Positions 1-5,244 of a stretch of 5,562 bases of DNA are shown one piece after another (within the stretch, counting starts at the first letter, position 1; each line of letters opens with the position of its first letter). This DNA comes from an archaeon (GTDB taxonomy: Archaea > Nanobdellota > Nanobdellia > Woesearchaeales > WJKL01). The notes below the pieces were generated by a model. That model searched no databases and was not told where the DNA came from. It saw only the letters and a list, made by a program, of their open reading frames with translations. The position numbers and the translations under genes were made by a program. The stretch lies in contig JAGVIO010000187.1 of assembly GCA_020056025.1 (NCBI GenBank), positions 1-5,562 of the forward strand, read 5' to 3'.

Positions 1-2
1 AC

Positions 3-59
3 TCCTCACCAAGCTTTCATCAGGAAGATGAAAGCGGAGGTTTAATAAATGAAAAATGA
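3..59 (+). CDS. 3' end of an unidentified upstream gene (partial)
   Basis: The window opens inside what is probably the end of a + strand gene. Two frames are open to the left edge. The frame ending in TGA at 57-59 gives a hydrophilic tail (SSPSFHQEDESGG...) and uses mostly A/T in third codon positions, like the genes downstream. The alternative frame ends in TAA at 43-45 (TPHQAFIRKMKAEV) and has more G/C-ending codons. I prefer the first frame on codon use only. Too few residues remain to name the protein. Because it lies just upstream of a pilin-like operon it could be a filament-assembly gene, but nothing in these residues shows that. Confidence 0.3.
   Translation, partial: SSPSFHQEDESGGLINEK
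13..35 (+). repeat. Perfect 9-bp inverted repeat (hairpin) beside a GGAGG motif
   Basis: GCTTTCATC (13-21) is the exact reverse complement of GATGAAAGC (27-35), with a 5-nt AGGAA loop. One base after the stem begins GGAGG (36-40), a good Shine-Dalgarno match 8 nt before an ATG at 49. CTCC at 2-5 could pair with GGAG at 36-39 as an outer helix across an asymmetric internal loop, hiding that motif. No T-run follows, so it does not look like an intrinsic terminator. It lies in the tail of the upstream gene, so part of it may be coding coincidence. Confidence 0.45.
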
Positions 60-159
60 ATTAAAGGTATCGAAGGGAAATAATTACAGGATACGACAGA
101 TTTAGTAGTAACTCCATAAATTTAAAATTTTTATCTTACTCCTGCCAAACAGCTAAACA

Positions 160-167
160 TTTAAATA
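160..167 (+). promoter_or_regulatory. Archaeal TATA box for the pilin-like operon
   Basis: TTTAAATA at 160-167 matches the archaeal box A. Counting about 26 nt from its centre puts transcription start near 188-191, just before the GAGGTG ribosome binding site (191-196) of the first pilin-like gene. This supports ATG 202 as the start and excludes the longer TTG start at 184, which would lie upstream of the transcript start. An earlier AT-rich stretch at 121-133 is a weaker alternative. Confidence 0.55.
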
Positions 168-201
168 TGCAGATTGTTCAATCTTGTATAGAGGTGTTAT
201 T

Positions 202-477
202 ATGGTGAAATACAAAAGAGGGTTTGAGCTTCCTATGAATGTAATAATTATTGCAGCAATACTGTTATTGGTTGCTGTTGTTGTTATTGCTGTTTTTACT
301 GATCTGTTTGGAAAAGAGACAAAGCAGGCAGGAGAAAACATTGCAGGTGTAAAGGATTCTGATAAGGACGGAATAGTTGATCTGCTTGACAGATGCCCAT
401 GCATAACAGGAACTTCTGAATATAACGGATGCCCTGACGATAAGACTACTGATCCGAAGAAACCGCCATGCGCATGA
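202..477 (+). CDS. Small pilin-like membrane protein with a thrombospondin type 3-like calcium motif
   Basis: This 91-residue protein is probably a secreted filament subunit or membrane-anchored surface protein. The N-terminus MVKYKRG-FELP resembles an archaeal class III signal: basic residues, a probable prepilin-peptidase cut after G7, E at +2, then a hydrophobic helix at about residues 13-33. After a short linker, residues 52-63 read DSDKDGIVDLLD, the D-x-D-x-D-G-x-x-D-x-x-D calcium-binding pattern of thrombospondin type 3 repeats. CP at 65-66 and NGCP at 75-78 complete the usual repeat frame. The tail is rich in P, K and D, and C65, C67, C77 and C90 could form disulfides outside the cell. 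I chose ATG 202 because GAGGTG (191-196) lies 5 nt upstream and a TATA box sits at the right distance. As first gene and the one with the best ribosome binding site, it may be the most abundant product. The topology is well supported; the pilin role is inferred. Confidence 0.8.
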   Translation: MVKYKRGFELPMNVIIIAAILLLVAVVVIAVFTDLFGKETKQAGENIAGVKDSDKDGIVDLLDRCPCITGTSEYNGCPDDKTTDPKKPPCA

Positions 478-1154
478 TGAAAATGAACAAAAAAGCGATT
501 ATGCCTGAAGCATTGATTAGGATAATAATTGCAGTTGTATTTGCAGTCACCTTTATCTTCATTGGATGTAAAATATTCAGCAGCACAAGCAATGAGGCGC
601 AGCAGTCTTACACTGCATTTATTGAAGAAATAAAAAACCTTAAAGACGGAGAGATGAAGTCTATGATATTAGTGATGGATGATGAAACAGGAGTGTTTGG
701 CTTTTCAAAGTCAACTCAAAAAATCCCTGTATCTAAGGTTTATCTCAATCCAAACACTGAAAAATGGAATGATCGTGCATTTTATCTAACCAGGCCGCCT
801 GTTTGCAATACAGGCACAATGTGCATTTGCTTATGTACTGGAATATCATTGGATAACAACAATATCAAATGCAACAAAATATTTTGCGAAAATATAGAAG
901 CTATGGATATCCCCAAGGGGCCATCTGTCACAATAAATAATGAAGAAATTCCAGATGATTTCTTTGTAAATGTCCGAAGTAAAACAATATCCAAACAATT
1001 TTCAGATTTGAGTGGCAACAATCCCAGCTATATCAGTGATGACAGAAGGCATACTGTTTATAATGAAAGATACAGGAATTATATAAAATCCTGTACGTCC
1101 TCTGATTGCATAGTCGGCTTGACAAAAACTGAAACTCTGAATAAAGCAGAATGA
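474..1154 (+). CDS. Pilin-like membrane-anchored protein with a cysteine-rich outer domain
   Basis: This 226-residue protein of unknown function starts MMKMNKKA-IMPEALIR. The site after A8, E at +4 and a hydrophobic helix at about 14-31 fit a class III signal, leaving a C-terminal domain outside the cell. That domain contains a dense cysteine cluster (C111, C117, C119, C121, C133, C138, with CICLC at 117-121) and a second pair, C207 and C212. These could form disulfides or bind a metal; no known metal-site pattern is clear. A segment before the cluster (SKVYLNP...WNDRAFYLTRPP) looks like beta strands. ATG 474 overlaps the previous stop as ATGA, a usual translational coupling. ATG codons at 468, 477 and 483 are also in frame, and no strong ribosome binding site decides between them. 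The function within the operon is inferred from its neighbours. Confidence 0.8.
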   Translation: MMKMNKKAIMPEALIRIIIAVVFAVTFIFIGCKIFSSTSNEAQQSYTAFIEEIKNLKDGEMKSMILVMDDETGVFGFSKSTQKIPVSKVYLNPNTEKWNDRAFYLTRPPVCNTGTMCICLCTGISLDNNNIKCNKIFCENIEAMDIPKGPSVTINNEEIPDDFFVNVRSKTISKQFSDLSGNNPSYISDDRRHTVYNERYRNYIKSCTSSDCIVGLTKTETLNKAE

Positions 1155-1978
1155 GGCTTACAAAAATGTTTCTTAACAAAAAGGCAGACCTTCCGCTGAA
1201 GCCGATGGGAGAGATAATCATCGCAGCACTGGTGTTTCTTTCTTTCTACGCAGCTGCTGTAAAGCTAGGCTCAGGAGAATTATACAAGGAGATAAACCTA
1301 GGGCAGAGTTTTGCCTATGCAACCAGCGCGATGCTGAGCTTTCCTGAGAATTCAATATTCAGCTATACAACAGACCTTAAGAATTATGAGATATCTGCCA
1401 AGGACAATATCCTGACACTGAAAAGAATTGGGCTTGAAAGCATCCCTGTGAACAGGCTTTACGGAGGAGACAGTTTTCAGAAGATAGATATCAGCCTAAA
1501 ATCTCCTGAAAGCTTTACTCTGAAAAAACAAGGCAACCAGCTAAAAGCATATGATAAATTCAGCCCACCATCTAATTATCTGAGCTGCCCTGATTCAGCA
1601 AAGCCGAGCAAGGTTTTAATAATTCCTTCAATAAAAAACGGAAATGAATATGAATTTACGAAACAGATACATAACCTAATAATACCTTCTGATTCTGCAG
1701 ATTCTGTAACTTCGCAAGAAGATTTTATAATAAACATTATCGACTTAAAAGAGGAAGGTAATATAATCATATATTATGCGCCTGATGATGCCAGCAGAAG
1801 ATTAGCATGCCTGATTAAAAATAGGTTTATATCTGCTTCAGCGGGAATTAGCATTTTTATAGCGCCTTCTCAGGATTTTTTACTTGACAAAAACAAAGGC
1901 ATTGCAATACATATAAACAGCAAGCATCAGACTTATGCAAACGCAAAGCTGATTGCAGAAGCATTTGGTGAATATTAA
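1151..1978 (+). CDS. Large pilin-like membrane-anchored protein, possible degenerate amidase-like C-terminal domain
   Basis: This 275-residue protein starts with NKKA (9-12), then DLPLKPMGE and a hydrophobic helix at about 22-38. That is a class III-like signal with the acidic residue at +9 (E21) instead of about +5. The next part (about 45-140) is a mixed-charge segment of probable beta strands. The last 120 residues have an alternating alpha/beta look: VLIIPS (155-160), E166/E168, NIIIYYAPDDASRR (204-217), IAIHINS (251-257) and a final helix LIAEAF. The I-x-I-H-x-N element and the order of parts faintly recall zinc N-acetylmuramoyl-L-alanine amidases (Amidase_3), but the first metal-binding histidine is missing, so catalysis is unlikely. 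The amidase link is weak inference. The start ATG overlaps the previous stop as ATGA, and ATG 1166 is a possible later start. Confidence 0.8.
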   Translation: MRLTKMFLNKKADLPLKPMGEIIIAALVFLSFYAAAVKLGSGELYKEINLGQSFAYATSAMLSFPENSIFSYTTDLKNYEISAKDNILTLKRIGLESIPVNRLYGGDSFQKIDISLKSPESFTLKKQGNQLKAYDKFSPPSNYLSCPDSAKPSKVLIIPSIKNGNEYEFTKQIHNLIIPSDSADSVTSQEDFIINIIDLKEEGNIIIYYAPDDASRRLACLIKNRFISASAGISIFIAPSQDFLLDKNKGIAIHINSKHQTYANAKLIAEAFGEY

Positions 1979-1979
1979 A

Positions 1980-2456
1980 ATGACAGGCATACTTCGAAAC
2001 AAAAAGGCAACATTTGCAGTAGATACATTCCCGTTCTATATCATATTCGCAGTGCTTATTACATTCATGTGGATGGCTTTTATAATCTATATGGATTATT
2101 ATGCAAGGGACAATGTCACTCCTCCGAAAGGCTTTGACGCCTATATGATCTCGCAAAGATTCTTCAGATCGCCTGACTGCTTTACATACCAGGATATATC
2201 TGGCAGGACATATCCTATGATCATCGATGCAAATAAGTTCAATGACCAAAGGATTGCTTCATGCTATATTGCGAATAAGGATACATTTGCATATGAACTT
2301 ACATTGAGCTATGAAGACAAGGAAAATAAGATAAGATCTGCAAACTGGAATACAAATGCAGGATTATCCTATTCTGAAGCGCCAAAAAGCGTGCTTGTGC
2401 GCAAAGAAAATTCGCTGATACCTGGAAAAATGAAGATGAGTGTGCAAAATGGATAA
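1980..2456 (+). CDS. Pilin-like membrane-anchored protein with paired cysteines
   Basis: The 158-residue product begins MTGILRNKKA-TFAVD. The probable cut is after A10, with an acidic residue exactly at +5 (D15), the place of the conserved Glu5 of type IV pilins. A hydrophobic helix covers about 18-37. The outer domain has QRFFRSPDCFTYQD (59-72), GRTYPMIID (75-83) and a second cysteine in ASCY (93-96). C67 and C95 are the only cysteines and could be a disulfide pair. I chose ATG 1980 because it lies 1 nt after the previous stop and has GGTGA (1967-1971) 8 nt upstream; an upstream TTG at 1953 would add residues before the basic signal without support. No family was recognised with certainty; a minor pilin is the best inference. 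Confidence 0.78.
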   Translation: MTGILRNKKATFAVDTFPFYIIFAVLITFMWMAFIIYMDYYARDNVTPPKGFDAYMISQRFFRSPDCFTYQDISGRTYPMIIDANKFNDQRIASCYIANKDTFAYELTLSYEDKENKIRSANWNTNAGLSYSEAPKSVLVRKENSLIPGKMKMSVQNG

Positions 2457-2946
2457 GCTGCTGAAATCAAGAAAGGCAGTTGGATTTGATGACTTTTTGC
2501 CTTTGGTAATCGCAGTTTTTATTTTCCTTATGGTTTTCCTTTTTGTAGGATTTGCAATAAACAATTCTGAAAAGGCAAAAATCAATTCAGTTGAAGAAAT
2601 TAAAGACAAGATAATGATGACAGATGCTCTTATAAATTATTTAAGGGCAGATGTTCAGGATTATAATCTTAAAATCGCTGATTTGATATATTTGGCAGAA
2701 GACGATAAGAAATATCTGCCTCTCTTAATAAGCACTACAGAACAATATTTCAGCAGTTTGCCAGAAAATTATTTTTCAAAGTATTCTTATGAACTGTCAA
2801 TTGCCGGAAAAAATATCGGTAAATCTATACCTATCGGAAACAGGCATTGTCCTGCAGCGCACAATATTCTTCAATCTGAAGTGCTGCTTCCTTCACATGC
2901 TAAAGATTATTTTATAAAAGTGTCAATTAATAGGGCATACTGTTAA
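2449..2946 (+). CDS. Pilin-like membrane-anchored protein, mostly helical outer domain
   Basis: This 165-residue protein begins MDKLLKSRKA-VGFDDF, with a likely class III cut after A10, acidic residues at +4 and +5 (D14, D15), and a strongly hydrophobic helix at about 17-37. The outer part starts with a long charged helix rich in K, E and I (about 40-85), then a segment with Y/F residues, and ends with C134 and C165, which is the final residue. These two may form a disulfide. ATG 2449 overlaps the previous gene's end (TAA 2454-2456) by 8 nt; a GTG at 2440 is an alternative start. The long helix continuing from the membrane segment is typical of pilin N-terminal stalks, but no specific family is recognised. 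Confidence 0.78.
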   Translation: MDKLLKSRKAVGFDDFLPLVIAVFIFLMVFLFVGFAINNSEKAKINSVEEIKDKIMMTDALINYLRADVQDYNLKIADLIYLAEDDKKYLPLLISTTEQYFSSLPENYFSKYSYELSIAGKNIGKSIPIGNRHCPAAHNILQSEVLLPSHAKDYFIKVSINRAYC

Positions 2947-2947
2947 A

Positions 2948-3754
2948 ATGAAAACAATAAAATCAAAAAAAGCAATGATACTGTATTATGTTGTATTTAT
3001 AGGGATACTTGTCAGCTTTGCTGCTTTTTTTATTTCTTATTTCGGAAAGCCAACTGCATATCTGCAATTTGAAGGCGCAATCCAACTGAGCTTCATCAAT
3101 GCTTCACAGGAAGCTGAAAAACAGATGCTTTACAATGATATTGCTGCAAAACAGGCTGCTGCAAAAACATCATATGAGCTTGCTTTGAACGGAGGTTATT
3201 TTGGAGCAAGTGAATGCGGGCAGATAAAAGGGCTGAATATATGGAGCAGCAAATATGTTCCTGACTACAAAAATAATTTTCTGCGGTTAATGCTCGATAA
3301 TCTAGATACAATACTCGGAACAAAAGACGAGCTGCTCAGGGGAAGATATCTATTGTCTGTCATAGACAATTCCTTAGTCGGAACAAGCAAATCAAGCAGC
3401 ACAGTATTCAAAACAGAAGTATTCAAAAAAGAAGGATCACCTGACACAATCAGATATGAATATGCAGTGAACCCTTCTTTCAAAGTTGATGGTTTGACTG
3501 TTATTGCAGAGTTAAATGATATCAAAGAATTTCTGCAATTTGCAAACTGCAATGGCAGGACAGATACTACAAACTGCCTTTCAAGAGCATGGGACAAGTG
3601 GCCAAAAAGAGAAAGTTACAGTCCTATGTTTGCAGAGGTACAGGACTATAAATCAGAAATCGAAATAAAGTCCAAGAAAAGTACTTTAATATTAAAGGAG
3701 GGCAGGCTTTATTATGAGCCATTAACATATAAGTTGGCATACTCTGCTGAATGA
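2948..3754 (+). CDS. Large pilin-like membrane-anchored protein lacking the acidic residue near the cut site
   Basis: The 268-residue product starts MKTIKSKKA-MILYYVV, with a basic stretch, a possible cut after A9 and a hydrophobic helix at about 10-32. Unlike its neighbours, it has no acidic residue in the first 30 positions after the cut; the first is E42. An Ala/Gln-rich helix follows (about 50-80, EAEKQM...AAKQAAAKTSYEL), then a domain with C90, W99, RGRYLLSVIDNS (131-142), and a cysteine pair C201/C210 in a polar loop with W215 and W218. The end is beta-rich (ILKEGRLYYEPLTYKLAY). It begins 1 nt after the previous stop; AGGG at 2932-2935 is a weak ribosome binding site. It is the last gene of the run. 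By analogy with bacterial GspK, which also lacks Glu5, it could be a filament-tip subunit, but there is no sequence evidence of common descent. Confidence 0.8.
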   Translation: MKTIKSKKAMILYYVVFIGILVSFAAFFISYFGKPTAYLQFEGAIQLSFINASQEAEKQMLYNDIAAKQAAAKTSYELALNGGYFGASECGQIKGLNIWSSKYVPDYKNNFLRLMLDNLDTILGTKDELLRGRYLLSVIDNSLVGTSKSSSTVFKTEVFKKEGSPDTIRYEYAVNPSFKVDGLTVIAELNDIKEFLQFANCNGRTDTTNCLSRAWDKWPKRESYSPMFAEVQDYKSEIEIKSKKSTLILKEGRLYYEPLTYKLAYSAE

Positions 3755-3792
3755 TATAGATATTTCGAAAATTATCTTGCAGAAACTAAATC

Positions 3793-3800
3793 TTTTTAAA
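3793..3800 (+). promoter_or_regulatory. TATA box for the RPA-ASCH operon
   Basis: TTTTTAAA at 3793-3800 lies in the 83-nt gap after the pilin-like operon, the only long gap between 202 and 5192. It predicts transcription start near 3821-3824 and a very short leader holding GGGG (3827-3830), which ends 7 nt before ATG 3838 and would serve as a modest ribosome binding site. The T-run in the same place could also help end transcription of the upstream operon. Confidence 0.5.
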
Positions 3801-3837
3801 CCAAAAAAATTTCCAGGACAAAGCAAGGGGTAAATCA

Positions 3838-4926
3838 ATGCTAAAGATTCCATTACAAGACATTATTTCAAAAATAAAGCAGTCAACAGGGCTGTCTGAT
3901 TCTGAGATCAACAAAAAGATTGATGACAAGCTAAGCCAGCTTTCAGGGCTGATATCAAAAGAAGGGGCTGCGCATATAATCGCAAATGAGCTTGGAGTTA
4001 AGATATTTGAGCAGACAACAGGAAAGCTGCAGATAAAGAACATACTTTCCGGAATGAGAAGTGTAGAGACAGTAGGAAAAGTCACAAAGAAATTTGAACT
4101 GAGGAATTTCCAGACAGAGACAAGAAGCGGAAAAGTCGCGAATATGATAATTGCTGATGAGACAGGCCAGATAAGATTAGTCCTGTGGGGAGAGATTGCT
4201 GAAAATCTCAATAAACTGAATGAAGGAGATATTGTAAAGATAATCGGAGGATATGTAAGGGAAAACCAGGGAAGAAAAGAAGTGCATATGAATGACAGGT
4301 CAAATCTTATGATAAATCCTGAAGGCGAGACAGTCGGGCAGATAAAAGAATATGAGAAAGCCCAAAGAAAACACCTCAATGAGCTTGCAGAAGGAATGGA
4401 GAATGTTGAAGTCCTTGGAACAATTGTGCAGGCTTTTGAGCCAAGATTCTTTGAGGTGTGCCCTGAGTGCGGAAAAAGAACAAAGTTTGACAATACAGCC
4501 TATACATGCGATGTGCATGGAGCTATAAATCCTGCTTTTTCCTATGTCCTGAATGCATTCCTTGATGATGGAACTGAGAATGTAAGATGCGTGTTCTTCA
4601 AGAACCAGGCTGAAAGATTATTAGGCAAAACATACGAAGAGATGCTCTCTTACAAGGAGAATCCGCAGAAGTTTGAGACAATAAAGAATGAATTGCTGGG
4701 AAATTTCATCAAAGTCATCGGAAGAGTCAACAAGAACCAGATGTTTGACAGGCTGGAATTTGTCTCGCAGCTGGTTTTTACTAATCTTGACCCAAGTGAA
4801 GAGATAAAGAACATTCCTGAGAAAAAAACAACATACAAGGAGCAGACAGTGAGCTCAAGAGAGGTTGAAGACAATCTCCAGACAGAAGAAGAGCTGATTG
4901 ATTCTGAAGTTGAGAAGATAAATTAA
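3838..4926 (+). CDS. rpa: Archaeal replication protein A (single-stranded DNA-binding protein, RPA/RFA1 type)
   Basis: This 362-residue protein binds and protects single-stranded DNA in replication, repair and recombination. Residues about 5-60 form the helical N-terminal region common in archaeal RPA (KIKQSTGLSDSEIN, then LSGLISKEGAAHIIANELGV). The first OB fold covers about 70-160, with VGKVTKKFELRNFQT, the strand pair MIIADETGQIRLVLWG and GDIVKIIGGYV. The second OB fold, about 188-315, starts EVLGTIVQAFEPRFFEVC and holds an inserted zinc site C208-x2-C211-x12-C224-x2-H227. The tail after about 320 is acidic and low-complexity (SSREVEDNLQTEEELIDSEVEKIN), like the protein-interaction tails of other single-strand binding proteins. 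The length fits a complete archaeal RPA large subunit. No second RPA subunit or COG3390-like partner gene is in view. It has its own promoter and is probably cotranscribed with the next gene. Confidence 0.93.
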   Translation: MLKIPLQDIISKIKQSTGLSDSEINKKIDDKLSQLSGLISKEGAAHIIANELGVKIFEQTTGKLQIKNILSGMRSVETVGKVTKKFELRNFQTETRSGKVANMIIADETGQIRLVLWGEIAENLNKLNEGDIVKIIGGYVRENQGRKEVHMNDRSNLMINPEGETVGQIKEYEKAQRKHLNELAEGMENVEVLGTIVQAFEPRFFEVCPECGKRTKFDNTAYTCDVHGAINPAFSYVLNAFLDDGTENVRCVFFKNQAERLLGKTYEEMLSYKENPQKFETIKNELLGNFIKVIGRVNKNQMFDRLEFVSQLVFTNLDPSEEIKNIPEKKTTYKEQTVSSREVEDNLQTEEELIDSEVEKIN

Positions 4927-4931
4927 TTCTT

Positions 4932-5192
4932 ATGAGAATCGAAAAGAAAATCTGGCCAGAGTATTTTCAGAAGGTAATTGATGGCATAAAGACTTATGAA
5001 TTAAGGCTTGCTGATTTTGAGTGCAAGCCAGGAGATTTTCTTGTCCTGAAGGAATGGGACCCAAAAACAAAAGAATATACAGGCAGAGTTCTTGAGAAGA
5101 AAGTTACTTATGTCGGAAAAACAAAAAATCTTACTTTTTGGCCAAAAGAAGATATTGAGAAATACGGATTTCAGATAATTGCATTCAAATAG
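4932..5192 (+). CDS. Small ASCH/PUA-like domain protein (DUF3850 family)
   Basis: The 86-residue protein is one complete ASCH-type beta-barrel domain, a fold related to PUA and thought to bind RNA or modified nucleotides. The signature G-x-K-x-x-E-x-R is intact at G18, K20, E23 and R25 (DGIKTYELRLAD). It is followed by the turn KPGDFLVLKEWDP (32-44) and the strand YTGRVLEKKVTYV, the order seen in DUF3850 proteins. The domain fills the protein from KIWPEYF to QIIAF, so it is full length. The E23 position corresponds to T24 of the N4-acetylcytidine amidohydrolase YqfB, whose catalytic set K/T/E is therefore not complete here; that activity should not be assumed. The gene starts 5 nt after the RPA stop with no clear ribosome binding site, suggesting coupling with it. 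The cellular substrate is unknown. Confidence 0.85.
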   Translation: MRIEKKIWPEYFQKVIDGIKTYELRLADFECKPGDFLVLKEWDPKTKEYTGRVLEKKVTYVGKTKNLTFWPKEDIEKYGFQIIAFK

Positions 5193-5214
5193 TATATACA
5201 AACACTTCTAAAAG

Positions 5215-5222
5215 TTTATATT
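5215..5222 (+). promoter_or_regulatory. TATA box for a probably leaderless transcript
   Basis: TTTATATT at 5215-5222, preceded by a purine-rich AAAAG (5210-5214) as a possible BRE, is centred about 26-27 nt before ATG 5245. Transcription would therefore begin at or next to the start codon. The bases before the ATG (CTTTCTTTATTTC) contain no Shine-Dalgarno motif, which agrees with leaderless translation. The pyrimidine-rich stretch 5229-5244 might also act as a T-rich terminator for the RPA-ASCH transcript. Confidence 0.5.
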
Positions 5223-5244
5223 GTTTATCTGCTTTCTTTATTTC

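Noticed and set aside
1..35. C/D box small RNA on the minus strand (CTGATGA as a C box)
   Set aside because: The first base does not fit the RUGAUGA consensus, no separate D box is visible, and the motif is part of the hairpin arm at the window edge.
184..201. TTG start for the first pilin-like gene
   Set aside because: It would precede the predicted transcript start, lacks a ribosome binding site and adds residues before the basic signal; ATG 202 has both supports.
797..815. Inverted repeat GCCTGT/ACAGGC with 7-nt loop
   Set aside because: Only 6 bp, inside a coding region and without a T-run; expected by chance.
911..920. CCCCAAGGGG palindrome
   Set aside because: Four base pairs with a 2-nt loop inside a gene, explained by the codons for Ile-Pro-Lys-Gly-Pro.
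1857..2249. A 130-codon minus-strand open frame across the junction of two pilin-like genes
   Set aside because: It is a shadow of the two + strand genes; its H/C/I-rich translation shows no domain.
3786..4493. A 235-codon open frame on the minus strand opposite RPA
   Set aside because: It lies antisense to a clear RPA gene, has a low-complexity S/F/P/I composition typical of the reverse of a K/E-rich gene, and no promoter or ribosome binding site.
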